The notes under the pieces were generated by a model. That model made no database searches, was not told the DNA's origin, and saw nothing but the letters and a program-made list of their open reading frames with translations. Shown piece by piece: positions 26,101-39,760 of a stretch of DNA of 64,000 bases; positions within the stretch are counted from its first letter, which is position 1, and each line of letters opens with the position of its first letter. The stretch is taken from the NCBI GenBank assembly GCA_013397455.1, contig VYZB01000275.1, forward strand, positions 434,001 through 498,000, in the 5' to 3' direction. Position numbers and translations under genes: made by a program. The stretch comes from Crotophaga sulcirostris (Eukaryota; Chordata; Aves; Cuculiformes; Crotophagidae).

Positions 26101-27901
26101 GTGTATAACTTTGTGTTGACTAGTTAGTGGTCACATATAGCAAAGAATATATCTCATAAGCAAAATCAAAGCCGTGTCTGAACCTCTAACTTGCTTGCAA
26201 GTTATGATTCATCAGCAACCCCAGTGAGTAAAAGGAACTTCTGCTTGTCAGAGAGGGCTTTTCTGGTAGTGTTTAATGTGATTCGGTTCCCTGTCCTGGA
26301 TCCTGGGCTGAAAGCCAGCAGGGACCTTCAGCTCCTCCTGTGGCTTTGGGCATTCTCAGTTTCCATTACCCTAATACGTGAGTAATTCTTGTGTCCCGTA
26401 CAAGCGTGTTAATTCTTCAAAGCACTTTGCAAATCCCTGCGTGGCCAGTTCCAGCTGGCTGCTGTAGAGGCACGCTGATTTGAATGTGAACACTTACCTA
26501 AGCAATGCTATAGCATAGCCTTGCTTGAAATTTTTCATGCAAACTCTGTCCCTAAGTATCTTCTGATGACAAACACTCTTCTAAAGCAAAGCAGGTGTGG
26601 TAGAGTATGGAAGATATGAGAAAATAACTGTTCTTTTCTACTGCGCTCTAAGGAAGAGAGAAAATTAAGAAAGAGAAAACATCCAAAGAGACTGGTCAAG
26701 GTTGCTAAAGGACTATGTAAAATGACTTCCCTGCCAAGTTTTTTCAGTTTCTTAAATTCCTGAACTGGTCAGCATTTCAGTTTCTTTCAACTGTATATAC
26801 CAATATTTCTTGACATTTAAAACTAGGAACATACACAAAAGTTTAAAAAGAAGATCAGTGTTAGGCAAAGTAATAGGGAGGTAAACTGAACCCCTGAAAA
26901 TGGACTTTAAGGATAAAACTGGACTAACCTCAAATTCTGAGATCAGTTGTGTTCTAACAATAACCTGTTTTCAGATGCCACAAGTTTTGCTCAATATATG
27001 ACAAGGATAGTTACGACACAGGGACTGGAGGAGCCTTGGAGAAAAACACAGTTAGAAATATTTCTGAGTTTGCAGGACTTTTTTTTTTTCCATCCTTTAA
27101 TATATCCTGACTGCCACAGTCCATATTTTCTTTGTTCAAAACTGTACAGTAGCTGTCTACAAACTGCTGGAAAGTGCAGTTACCTGTTATTGCCCTGTAA
27201 ATAATTGAATAACCTCTTCCAGGCAACATGGTCAAGATGCAGATTTAATTTACTTACAGGCCAGGAGAAAGGATGGTTGAATCCGTTCGGTACCTTGTCT
27301 GAGTCTGGAGGTGTTGCGTACTGGTACATAAATAGTTTACTGAACCTGTCAAATTCTCTCCCAGGAATGAGCATGCCCTCTGGTCTGCTACTTGTACTTA
27401 TATGAAACAGTTCCCCTTCAGTTCTCAAGCAGTAGGGAGTAATATATTTTCCAATACTTTTGTGGAAGTAGGTAAAAGACATAATGAATCATACATATAG
27501 AAGCAGAAATGGACACAGGGTTTGGGTTTGTAAGGGATTTTTTAGTGCTTTAGTTTCTTTTTTTCAGGAGGAAGCATGCTATGAGATTTTTTTTTTTTGG
27601 CTCTGTGGTCTTGTGAAATGATACAACCTAATTGGTAAGGTGATGTGTAATTCTCTTTTCCAAAATTTTGATGGAAGTAGACAATAAGGCTGAAATGCTC
27701 CCCACTGAGGTAATGTCATAATGTAAGCACGGGAAAATAAAAGCTAAAATTATTGTCACCATAAACACAGAATCAGATGCACATGGTCTTGCCATGGCAA
27801 TGGCCCTTCGAGCTGCAGTGCTGGTGCTGGGTGCTTTGTACCAAAGTAAGGCTTTCAGAGGTGCTCAAGGTGTGCTTGTCCATTGCCAAGGCATAGGTCT
27901 G
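20152..27901. other. Non-genic stretch
   Basis: Nearly 8 kb without a recognisable gene. Open frames are short and none shows family motifs. A minus-strand exon candidate sits at 26498-26580. Sequence around 25.79-26.0 kb is repeat-free and contains TAATTAAACAC-like words, but conservation cannot be judged from this window alone. Confidence 0.55.
26498..26580 (-). other. Candidate 83-nt exon (minus)
   Basis: On the minus strand a pyrimidine-rich tract ending CTGCTTTGCTTTAG abuts an 83-nt segment that ends TTAG/GTAAGTG, a good donor. Only one phase is open; it is free of stops for 27 codons and begins KSVCHQKILRDRVCMKNF. The peptide is not recognised. Both splice sites are plausible, but short stop-free stretches are common by chance and there is no neighbouring exon to support it. 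Confidence 0.17.
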
Positions 27902-28016
27902 TCATAGAATCATAGAATCATTAAGGCTGGAAAAGACATACAAAATCATCAAGTCCAAACATCAGCCCAACACCATTAAGCCTACTAAATCATGTCCCAA
28001 AGTGTCACATCTCTAA
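27902..28016 (-). mobile_element. CR1 3'-tail fragment (copy H, older)
   Basis: Plus-strand sequence starts TCATAGAATCATAGAATCA, which is the reverse complement of the classic CR1 tail octamer ATTCTATG. It continues with TTAAGGCTGGAAAAGACA, ATCATCAAGTCCAAAC and CCTACTAAATCATGTCCC, all standard CR1 3' UTR blocks. Only about 115 bp remain, with no coding part. The octamer type and divergence place it with copies F and G rather than with the TGTGATAC group. Confidence 0.9.
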
Positions 28017-29256
28017 TGAGGGTATCACATTAAACGTGCTTTTTGGAGAATAAGTACCATGATAAGGAGTGTGATTAAAACAAGAGCTTCGCTTATATTT
28101 TACTTAAAGCCAAGATCCAAAGTCAGTAATATCCCCTGACTAGTTACCTGAGCCTTTCAAAGTCTTTCATGTCTGATTTTCAAAGTTTTTATATTACTTT
28201 CTGTTTAAAGAAAAAGAAAACACTTTTGACTCTGATCTGTACTCCTTAGATAAAACTTTAATTGATATAATTTCCTCCAGGTTAGTATGTTTTGAATTCT
28301 TTAGTCCCTATAATTTATTTTTTCCTTAAAAAAGGACAGATGAAGACAAAAAGAATATTTTAGGGGTGGGAGATGCTGAAGGGAAGAGAGAGAGGAACCT
28401 TCCTTTTATGAAGAAAGTCTTAAATGAGGCATCATCATGTGCAGATGTCCCATCCTCTAAATTCCTTTTCCAGAATAACTAGTGAAATCTGAATGTCACT
28501 GTTTCTTCTTTAACACTACCCCCTTGGAACTGTAGATGCTAAAAACATGTTGACAGCACAACATTTCCAATTGATGCCAGTAAAAAAAAAGGCTAAAATA
28601 ATATAAACGAGTACACTCCATTCAGCTGTCAGTCTCCATGAGGTGAATGTTTTAAGGTCTGATCACACGTAATCAGTAAAATTCTGTTTTATTTTGGTAA
28701 GATGGTGGGTGTCTAACACACTGACACACACGTGTGCTTCCAATGTCCCGACAATGTTCCAGAATGGATAATGATTTTCCCATCTTGGTTCCCTTACAGT
28801 TTGGATGAGATACAATATTTTTCATTTCTTGCTGTTCTAAACTCTTTTTCTGTCACATGGCTATGCACTGTTAAACAGCTGGTATCGGTCTTTCCAGAGG
28901 CAGCCACATTAAGCCACGCTGTTTGCAGAAATACTTTAGGTGATTTTAATGAAAAGTATTGAAGTGGGAAGTTACTGTCCAAAATGATGATAGTTTCTTG
29001 GAAATTGCCTCTCTTCAAAGGTCACTGAAGAGGTTTTCTTGTTTTGAATGGCTGATCCGTAGTCTTTCAACACCCCATGCGTCCCATTTGTGGTTGCTCT
29101 CCATCCAAGGACAATGTGGCATCTTCTTGCAAAATGACCAAAAGGTGAATGTTCCTGGTGTATAACCAGATGCATAGCCATCCCGACCGTTAAGGACATA
29201 ACAGTACAAGGCAAGACAAAGTGAAGCCAGAGCTTGTATCAGAGGTGACATTCATT
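28017..29256. other. Non-genic stretch
   Basis: Nothing recognised. Short overlapping open frames on both strands around 28.8-29.2 kb have no identifiable motif. Confidence 0.5.
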
Positions 29257-29594
29257 TTCTACAACTATCTAAAAGGAGGTTGTAGTCATGCAGGGGTTGG
29301 TCTCTTCTCTCCGGTGACCAGTGACAGAACTAGAGGACATGGACTCAAACTTCATCAGGGAAAGTTTAGGCTTGATATTAGGAAAAAGTTCTTCACTGAA
29401 AGGGTGAATGGCCATTGGAATGCACTGCCCAGGGAGGTGGTGGAGTCACCAACCCTGGAGGTGTTTAAGAGGAGATTGGATGAGGCACTCAGTGCCATGG
29501 TTTAGATGATGAGTTGGTGTTAGTGTTGGGTTATAGGTTGGACTCGATGATCTCAGAGGTCCTTTCCAACCTTGTGATACTGTGATACTGTGAT
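29257..29594 (+). mobile_element. CR1 LINE, 5'-truncated (copy C)
   Basis: Plus-strand CR1 3' end starting at the TCTACAACTATCTAAAAGG block. ORF2 is open from the truncation point to its natural stop: [20 protein letters not shown], then [20 protein letters not shown] and [10 protein letters not shown]. The 3' UTR ends in TGTGATAC units (two and a partial). Aligned by eye to copy E over about 265 bases I count roughly 13 differences, so about 95 percent identity. A host ATG upstream at 29221 makes a longer chance frame, but the coding part is only CR1. Confidence 0.94.
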
Positions 29595-32500
29595 TCGCAG
29601 GGCCAATATTGGCACGCAATGACTCCACTGCTGCACAACCTGAGACTTTCATGAGTTGCTATCACTGCCATCACAAGGCAGAAACTGTAAGTTTTGAAAA
29701 TAACCTTCTTGCATGGCTAGATGCAAGTGAAGGCATTAGAGCTGTATATAATAACGTGTGGATAGTATTTATAGAAGTTCTCTGCACTGCTTTATAGTTT
29801 GTCACGTTTGTGGCAAACTTACATAAAATATATGGCTGCTGTAGGGCAAAGGTATAAAACTTTCATGAGTAATATAAAATATACAAAATGTTGTTGTTAA
29901 TATTTAATACAATTTGCAGCAGTCAATGAGCACAATCAATGTTTATTAATTAAGTTGTTCTGTTGCAATTCAGCAAGCTTTTTTGACCCTTTTCGAAAAA
30001 AAATGGTGTGTTTACCAACAGCGTTGGCAATCTCTTACATTACTTGTTTGCCTTTTCTTCAGCAAGTAAACACAACTCTTTCAGCGACATCTTCTATTTA
30101 AACACACTACATGATAAGAGAACTGGGATTTGGCCAGGGTCTTTAATAAGATGTGTTGCAATTCAGGCTGTTTGTAGCAGCCATACTGACGCACTGCAGA
30201 TAATCTAGCATTTGCGAGCAGGGGGTGTTTGTTTTAACCCGGTTTCTTGCACGTTCATGGGGGTTGCAGACAGCAGTATGCAGGATAGGAGCTGAATTTA
30301 TTTAGCCAATGCCCGTAAGATCATAAGATCTTCAGTTAAATTGGTTTGTGTCTTGCTGTACCTGTTGAATCAGGTTATGTATTGAATTGCCCCAAAGGAG
30401 CAGCATTTTGGCCCCAGACTTGCCTATGTTGGAGATGGTCCTCTTGGAGCCTACAACATCATGGCGTGCTTCCTCTGAAATCGCAGGAGGGAGGTAATTC
30501 TCAGACCCAAATACTCTTGCAGGCTGGAATTGGTTAACAGCAAGATTTTAAGTAAACCTTCTGCAGCTCAGCTCAGCCTGATTTATCAGAATTGAATGAA
30601 AACCATTAGCTTTGAGGTCTTCGTAGCATCAAAGTGGTTGGCTATGATGGAGAGCTGCCAAAGGCCAGTGCCTGCTTCAGCAGATGCAGCATTTGATTCA
30701 AGTGACTCCAGGAGCTTATTTCTGTCACCTGAAGTAGGTGGTTAATCTCACTGCGATTTTAATCTGTCTTCTCCATTTTTTACATATTATGTCTCTCTTA
30801 AATAAAACCAAGACGTTTTAAGATGACTTTGTCACACTATAAAATAACTCGATACATCTATTAAAAAGGTTTTTGGGATAGCTTTTAATGCCGTATCCAA
30901 AATTGTGTATAGTTTGTAAAGTCCATCCTCTCATTTTCATCCATGTGCTGTACTTGCATCCATGAGCTGAGAACGGTTCAAATACATTTTATTTCCATTT
31001 ATTCCCCTGGACCATATTGAACATTCCAACTGTATTTGAACTGGAGCACTTAAAGGTTTAGTTATTTTGGCTTCTTTGCAAGTAAAAACAGTTTGTAAAA
31101 TAGACCAGCACAGTGCAAGAACTGGTCCTGCGACAGCCATGAAGTGGTTAAATCATTAATTTATTTGTCTAAAATCATCTCTAAAGTAAATATAAAAGCC
31201 ACAATACTTTATTTAATATGTCCTCTGAGCTAAAAATGTCTTCAGATTACCAATGATCTTAGTTGTAATAACTTTTATATATATATATAAAACTTTGCCA
31301 TATTATTTTGCACTATACTGCTAGGGGTTTATTGAAATATATCAACCTCATTGCTAATATTTCACAGACAGTTTTCATTTCAGCAATATAGAATTCAATT
31401 TAGCAGAAATGTGATATTCCTTCTGAAATTTTAAATTCCCAGCAGATGTATAATTCAATTAAGTCCAGAAGATTAAAAAAACTGAAGTCATTCTCTATAC
31501 ATACACTCTTTCTGCTCAGTTCCAAAATAATGAAAAACTACAGCTGTTCAGTTTTGGTTCATCTATCGCTTTGTACAATTTTTATGGGTTTTATGTGTAA
31601 TCACATTTGCAGAGAGAATTTTTATACAGTCTGCTCCATTTTGCACAGCTATTATCTTTCCACATTAAAAACAGATTGTAAAAACTGATACACAAGCCTT
31701 GGGCCCACTACTTAAGGGAACTAAAGCATGGTCATTAATCATGGGGGGGTGGTGCGCAGGGAAAAAGGAGCTTGTAAAACTTAATTGTTTTGTTTCCTTG
31801 TGCTATGGGATGGTTTTTGTCTCCTCTTCTTCCTTCCATTGACACTTTTTTTTTAAAAAAAAAACTCTTTCCAGTCTGTATGTGGAACTAAAGAGGTCAT
31901 TTATTTGTGTGACTGACTTTGGCAGAAATTGGACACACGCATTACTGAAAACAATAATTCTCCTCTGAAGGAGAAGAGATCCTTTTGTGTAAGCACCTGC
32001 AAACTGAGAGCCTTTACCAAACTCTTCCTAAGTTCTTTGCACGTGTTCCTAGGCCAGCGCTTTAGGTCAGGTTTCCATGTCAAATGTCACTACAGTGTCT
32101 GTGATCTGTACAGAATAATTTAATTTCCTGTGCCTCAATTTGTCCGTTTTTGAATGCAGCTGCAACACAGCCCTGCTTCGGAGGGTGCTTCTTGCATCTA
32201 CTCAATAGTTTGGTTTGTTAAACTGCAGTGCCTACAATCTTGCTACTCGATAGGGATACAAGTGAGTTAAAGCTTGAACATATTCACATAACATGCCTCA
32301 GAGTTTACCCATTTCTTTTTCTTCCAATTATATCAGCCTGTTAAAACATTACTTTTCTCTGTCTCTTTGAATTCCTAGTCCAGAGGGGAATGAAAATCTA
32401 TTGCATCTTGGCATTTCAAACATAAAATATATAAAATACTTTTATTCGAAGTTCCAAGTGTAGGTGTCAGAAGGGCTTTTTAGAAAAAGTTTACCCTATG

Positions 32501-34778
32501 ATTCCTTCCAACAAAAGAGCATTCGCAGCTCTCCCTAAAGTCACTCAAAGGTAAATAGCTTAAGCATTAGTGATCACCACTGCACCTAATCAACTAACTG
32601 ATTGCCTATACAAATCCTACACTGCTCAGTATTGACCTCCACGAAGAAAAAAATTGATTCACTGACCTGTCACTAGATTGTTTCCCAGAAAGCATAAGGG
32701 ACTTACCCATGTCGGTTGAAGGTGCTTCTTATCTGTAAGGTGTCTTGCCTTTAGCAGATAACGGTGGGGTGCTTTTTCTCTCCTCCTTCTCCAGCAAAAC
32801 TGGAATGTGCAACTGTTGAAATGGGAGAACCTGATGATTTAACTTTGATTCTGTTTTACACAAAGGGTCTGGCTTTGGGGTGAAATGATAAGCTGAGGAA
32901 AAATAACTGGCAAAAAATTAATGTTGGCAGGAGAGTAGTGTTGGATGGAACTGTGAACAATCATTCTAGGTGAAATATGATGTATGTTATTGCCATAAAA
33001 TCTGCAATAATACAGCTACCCTTTCCATGGTTACTGCCTCAGCAGTCATGAAAAGGTTTTCAGATCAGATTCTGCAGTATTGAATCTGTGTTAGAAATTC
33101 ATAATCAGTCCACATTAATAATTATGGAAGAAGAATATCTTATTTACAGTTGACCTGTGGTTCTTATGCCATTTGTATGTGGCAACATGTTAAGATCTTA
33201 GTCATCATTTGAGTACTATGCATTCCTCTTCTCCTTTTAATCTATAATTTGGTTTATGAAATTTTTATAGAGTTTCTTTGCAGCTTTGTAGAGATCCAGC
33301 TCCCAGGTTTGTTGATTTCCTTAGAGGGAAAAAATGCCTATGCCATCATGAAGCAAAAGGTATTAATTCCCACTGTAACTCCTTCTGAATCATGTCCTAT
33401 GAAACACAGAAATCATTGAGCTGCAGTTGAGTAAGTACTTCTTCCCTTCCTCTTGAAGTTTGCCTGCATCATGGGTGTATCCTTACATCTACCAAGCCTC
33501 CAGACCTAAACACCATCCTCTCCTGATGCTGCTTTTCCTCTTTTACAGTACAGGAGCCTTTCCTTGGACTGTAGAATTTGACTTCATGCATCTACACATG
33601 AACTAGAGCTACAGGAGGTGCTCTAAGTAAGGGGCCATAAGGAAAGTCAGTGTTTACTGTGATCTGACTTCTATGCTTACCTATGGCACTTGTAACATGC
33701 AAATCAGACATCTGCCATTAAATATGCTTGTTATGTAAATTTTTCATTCCTCTCACTCTGGACGTGGAAAACATCTTATTCTCCTCTTTTTGCAGCAGCC
33801 TTTTCTGTATTTGAAGATGTTAAAGCTTCCCTCAGCCATCTACTCTCCAGATCATCCCACCAGCCCCAGTTCTTCGTCCTTTTGCTCCTTGTAGGTCTTA
33901 GTATCTGGAAATTGGACCATTCTTGTTGCTCCCCTCAGAGCTCTCCCTAGCTGGCTAATAACTTGATAGCAGTTTTGTGCCTGAAACCTCAGCAGCAGTG
34001 GGTAGTGCGTGTTGTTCTAAAAGCTACTTTGGTAGAACAAAATGCCCATTTCCCACTGGACTGTGTAAATGCAGTGGCACTGAGTGTGTTTACATTGCCT
34101 ATGGTCAAGGTCGTCTTCCACCATTCCCTTCACATCTCTGCACGTTCTTTTCAAGACAAAACACCCTGTTCCAAACATGTCCACACTGCACTCTGGTGTA
34201 TTAGGGCTTAACTGCCTGTGGAAAGAACTCAGCCTGACCGGTCTAAGCTGCAACAAAAACAAATAAATATTATCCAGTTGGATGATAATTTATCTTTGTT
34301 TTCTTGTTGAATTTGCTGTATTGCAAAACTTTGAGTCATGTGGCTCTAGCCTATGTTTTGCAAGCTGACCTTGTTGATGTAGGAAAGGCTCAAGAGCAGC
34401 ATCCAGAATGGAAGATGTTGAGAGATCCTATCCATCTGGCTGACTGATGAGACAAGAAAAGAAGGGTAGTTTGCATTTTTTTGCTGTTACCCAATCTGTG
34501 CTCAGTCATTATTTGCAAATCCAGACACACTGCCTTTTTCCCAAAAGATCTCCATGTAAGAATTTTTTCATGGTTCTCCCATTGCACTGAAAATTTTACT
34601 GTCCAGTAGATGGGATGGCAGTACTGAGATACCGTGTCTATAAACAGTAGGTTCCTTGAATGAATAAATAATGTTTACCAGTAAATACTTCAGGGTTTTT
34701 TTTTTGTGTAAAATCTGTATTTTCTTCATGAATGGGTCTTCTTCTCTTAGATTATGACATGAAGCAGATATTAATATT

Positions 34779-34848
34779 TGCCATTTAATTGATGAGCAAT
34801 AGGTTATGTGACTGGAGTCAGGAAGGAAATGGACCTGGGTTTCTGAAT
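34779..34848 (-). repeat. Weak MIR-like relic (minus)
   Basis: The order CCATTTAATTGATGAG, GGTTATGTGACT, then GGACCTGGGTTTCTGAA matches the reverse complement of a MIR (the CCATTTTACAGATGAG block, GTTAAGTGACTT, then the ACCCAGGTCT-like block). Substitutions are heavy. Could be coincidence; RepeatMasker in sensitive mode would decide. Confidence 0.33.
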
Positions 34849-36885
34849 TTACCATTTTGCTTTTTTTCTTGCAGTGAGTATATTTCATTGTCAGCTTACA
34901 CAGCTTTTCACAGCTAATGCCCCACAGCATCCCCAATATAATTTACAATTCTTCAGAGCCTTAATGTAATTTCTTCTGTAAAAACATGATAAAAGTTTTG
35001 AAAATCATGTGAATTTACCTTTTATCAGGAACAAACATTAGTGTCCACTTAGCCTGCCTGAGTTGCGAGTAAGAGTCTGGGTTGAGAATTGAAGGTTATT
35101 TTTGCAACTTGCCTACAGTTAAAGGCAACTCTATTGGTGTGAGAATGATGGATTTATTCAGACCGATTCTTGAACATAATGCCAAGTTAGTAACTGAGAT
35201 CACCCCAATTTGTAAGATAATTTCTCCTTTATTTTAAAATGTTAAATCCTTTATCTCTAGTAACTAGAAAGAGTAAGACTGGCTTAAGTGTGCTGCTACA
35301 GGCCTGGCCCTTCTTTCTTGCATTTTTACTGCTGGGTGCACATTAGGCTTTCAATTACTTTCTTGTTTACATCAAGAGAGGAAAACAATGCTGATTGTAC
35401 CCACAGGTGGTCAGCCTTTAGGTAATCAAATGAAAGCAATTAATTCCTTCCATGCACAGCAATGCACTTCCTCCTAATGGAAAATAAACACTGTCACTTC
35501 CCGTAACACAGCCGAACACCGGGAGGAGGACCCATGGATGCAAGGCTTTCTCAGCCGCCGTATGTTTTTTTCTTTTTCCCTCTGAGAGGCAGAGGCAAGG
35601 GGTCAGAGTGAGGTAGGGAGGATCTCCAAATGGATGTTTTAATTCAAAGAGCTTCTGCCTTTTTATGGGGAAATGGATCAAAACACACAAAATCCTGATG
35701 TGGAAAAACTGGAGCAATCCATATCCAGGTAAATCTGAGGAATGAGTGTTTTGAGGGGCAGTTTGTGGTCTATTGTGCTCCCAAACTCTTAATCAACCAG
35801 CAAACAGATGCTGGAAGTGGTTGAATTCCTGCAAGAAGTGCCCGTTCTGCAGAGAGCTGAGATCCAAGTACCTTGTGGCTTAGATCCAGGAGCAGTGGCT
35901 TCACAGCCAGGGATGAACTCTGGGATACTGCCAGACTGAAAACCAGCTGCTGTCTTTTCTTTGGTGTCCAAGAAAAACACTTCTCTTTACCCAAGTGATG
36001 GCAAAAATGGAGATGAGTAAAGCAGGCATCACCTGGATGAGGACAGAAATCCACTCATCCCAGCTCTGGTGACCAGGTATTTAAGAGATCTTCATCAAAA
36101 CACTATGGCATGGGCCCTTAGAAGAAGCTAGGAACATGTTCCTTCAAATGGTTGAAGGGATACAAAGCTGTTAGGTTGTTAGGTTGGGGGTGGGACGGGG
36201 GCGGAGTTCTATCCATTAAAGGGAAGCTTAGAAACTTGTAAAATGAACAAAAAAAAAAAATCCTGCTAAGAAAAGTACTACTTTCCTAGTGGGACTTGCA
36301 ATAAAATTGAAGGAGCTGATAATCCTGTATCCCATCTTTCCAAACATTTATTTTAGAATTTTATGACTTTGACCTGGGTAAGCATGAAATCTTACTCAAG
36401 CCTAGCCTGAAACTCTTGTGGTTTTTGTCTTTTGAATTGCAGTACAAGCTAGCTGACAGTTCAAATTTAGGTTTACTTGATGTTTTGGTTTTACCATCTT
36501 GAAATGAAAATGTCTTGTATTCTAGTATTTACAGAATGATTCCTTACACACTGAAAATGAGGAAAAAACCCTCTGTACTTCACGTATAGATAGACTAAAT
36601 GAGAAAATGAAAGTGGTCAGATCAATACCTATAAGAAATTCCAGCCCAAGTGTGTCCTAACCCAAATCAAATTTGGAGAAAACTCAGCAGTGGACAGGGT
36701 GGGGTTTTGATTTATTTGGGGCTGATTCCTCCCTCCCTCAATTAGTTTATGCTGATTTAAGGTGGGATCTGTGACGGAAGGAAGACACAACAAGGGACAT
36801 GAGTTCATTGTTATCCCAAGTTTAGCAGAGAAAAAGGACTTAATATATTTTTTTTTATTTTTACTTTATAAAGTAGTTATTAGAT

Positions 36886-36990
36886 TTAAAATGAAACAAA
36901 ACAAACCACAAAATCAACAAAAAACCCAAACTAACAAAAAAAAACAGGGAAAAAAAAACCAAAAGAACAACTACAAAAAGGAAAAAAAGG
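36886..36990. repeat. A-rich low-complexity tract
   Basis: A long A-rich segment with scattered C and G (AAACAAACCACAAAATC, then runs of 8-9 A). It is not a clean microsatellite and carries no retrogene next to it on the 5' side. The Lys/Asn/Gln-rich open frame through it is compositional. Confidence 0.8.
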
Positions 36991-39683
36991 CATCAGGCAG
37001 AGTTCTCTGAATTTATCAGACCCACCTGACCTGTGCTGTAGCAAGGTCAGTCCTATATCACTTCTAACGCAAATAAATCAATTTGACTAGCATGAGCTTG
37101 ATAATGCACAGAATATTAGTGCTAATCACTTGGAAACTTTTGTAGCTCTCTCTTTTTTCTTAATCTCTCAACATTTAATGTCTGTAGTTGGACAACTCAA
37201 TCTCTACTGCCACTGCCTCCCAAGATGTTGCATGATAACTAATGCCTGCATTCAACAGCCTGCTCATCCTATGGCTATCCACAACAACCTCAAGAAAATA
37301 AACACGCATTTTTTATGCAAATGTTAGAGATTCCTCCAAACATCACCTTTTCTGTGTTTAGTTTTGTATAAAGGGCATAATTGTTCTTGTCATTTAAGTG
37401 CCCATAGGAGTGACCAAAAACCTCGAAGTCTGTTTTTATCTTTAGCGGGAAGATCGCAATGGTTTGCACACTTCAGTTTGGCTAATGCTATCTAACATTT
37501 AAGTTGTAAACGTGAAGTGTCATGACTCCTTCAAGTGGCTCGAGTGCTGGGAAACTGCCCTGAAAGCTGTCAAACCAGCCAGAGCATCACTCCTCAAATA
37601 TGATCTGTCACTAGAAAATTCTTTCAGCGAGAAGTTGCTTCAAATAGCAAACTCGCTACCTGGGCTATCTGACCAATTTCTATTCATAGGGTGGGAGAGA
37701 AGGGATGCACAACACTGGGAAAATTACTTGCTGGTAATATTTTGTTGTTATCCTGTTCTTTCCAGACTGCTTTCCTTCTTTCTCGCCTGTCTGGGATGTT
37801 GCTTGACAGATGTTTCCTTCTTATCTCACTCTTGCTATATTACTCTGCCAGTAGTATCTGATTGATAGAAAATGGGTAGACTGGAACTTACAATGCTATC
37901 TTTGACTGATAACTCTTTTGCCACCCTTTTTAAGAGGGCTGATGTCATTTCTCTGTTTTGGCTAATTTCTGCTAATAAAACAGGAAAACTAAAGTAGGAT
38001 AAATTGCCAATTATAATTATTATTCTCATTTTGCATGGAATTTTAGTAAAGCCTGCATAAATTTGAGCAAATCCTTGAGTTTTATGGATCTGAATGATCC
38101 ATTTTACTTTAAACATTTAGCTGGGCTGGGACGTGGATTGAGCTCAGACAGTGATTAAAGAAGATTTAGGGTAAGAGTTTAAGACCTTCCATCATGTCTG
38201 TATAAATAAGCCCTACTGACCAAATTGTTGGTCATGTTGGAAATGTCAGCCTTTTGCCTGATTCCTTCTTTCCTTCTATGGAAGTGCTTATCTTACTGCT
38301 GAATATCTTTGGCTCTGGTCTTAGTTCAGAAAAACACCATGCAAGTCAACAGTATGGTTTGTGTGAAGAAGAAACGTTAATGAGGATATGGAGGAGACCT
38401 AATGGTCCTCCCAGGCATAGGAGAAGCATATTTATTGCTTTCATTTCAATTTAGTAGATAATTTTTGTCTTGATGGCTCGTTAAACTATCTAGAACCCAT
38501 AAAACAATTTATGTGGGGAAATTTTGACGAGTAAGAAATGGAGTCCAGTCCCAATTGCTACAGTGCCTAACACATATGGAGTGATCTCTTTGGATTTTTG
38601 TTACTGTATTTCTCTTTTATCACTTTATTTACTATATGTCATTGCCAGTACACCCCATTCATCTGTGATTAATAGGATAATTTCATTCTTGACTTAACTG
38701 GGACTCTGCATAGTAAGAAAAATGTGGTAGTTGTATTACTTTATGTGATAAGAGTTGTGTCATGTAAGCAATTGGAGAAACATTCTGCCTGCATGTGTTT
38801 ATTACAGTGCAGTACTTTGTAAAGTCCATTTGAATTGAACAAGGCTTTTGAACTATTGATTTAGCTGGCACTTTGTGCATTGAGAATAATAAACAGTTGT
38901 AGCATGTAGGCAACAGTCTATAAGAGGTAGGAGTCTGTCTGCTGGCATATGTAATGAAACAACCAATGTCAACTGCACTTATGGGAAGCAGTAATGAACA
39001 TGGCAAAGCATAAATTAAACAAAAAAAAATAAATAAAGAAAAAAAGAGCTTAACTTCAAGCTATACAAGCAGGAACGTACAAGGCATTTTGTCCTGAGGC
39101 CAACTTTAGGTATATATATTGCTGTTTTACAGTGATGTCTACTTAGCTGAAATAATTTACACTGTTCGAATAGATTTAGAAATCGATCTAATAGGAGAAT
39201 AACATATGTATTTATATTGAATAGATATATGTTTATATGGGTTAACGTTCTCCTTCCGAGAGATCAACCTGGAAATACAGTGTAAAATACAGCAACTTGT
39301 AATCTTCTAGCCATCTTAAGTATTTGTAGATTATTTATGAAATTTGCAGCATGATGATAGAGCTGCACATCTTAAATTGTGTTTGCTAATGTATCTGAAT
39401 CGACTTTTCCCCTTATCAGCAAACGGAAGAGAGGGTTGTACCTGCTAAGATGAAGCAGACATAAGAGACAGAAATACAAAGCCCATGTGGGGATAGGTCA
39501 AAATTTCTGCAGGGTAAATGGGGATAATCTTTTTGTCTCTGGGAACCCTGATGACTAATGAATGCAGATCAAATCCTCAGCACCACGTTAGTTGGGTTTG
39601 GTTTTTTTTCTATTTTGTTTTACCTCAAATGCCTACCCGAACGCAATACATTAAAAGTGTAGGTGCTAGCTTTGTAGAGGATG

Positions 39684-39760
39684 ATGGGCCACATCATGCT
39701 GTCATTTTGGAGGCAAAACTCTCCTGGACTTCGCTGAGTGCTGCTGGGAACCAGATGGCG
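39684..39760. repeat. Possible ancient amniote dispersed repeat
   Basis: GGGCCACATCATGCTGTCA followed by GCAAAACTCTCCTGGACTTC and GCTGAGTG follows the order of a repeat abundant in reptile genomes (a GGGCC-A-ATCCTGCT block, then an AAAACTCCCATTGACTTC block). CpGs downstream are decayed. Family name not asserted. Confidence 0.38.
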
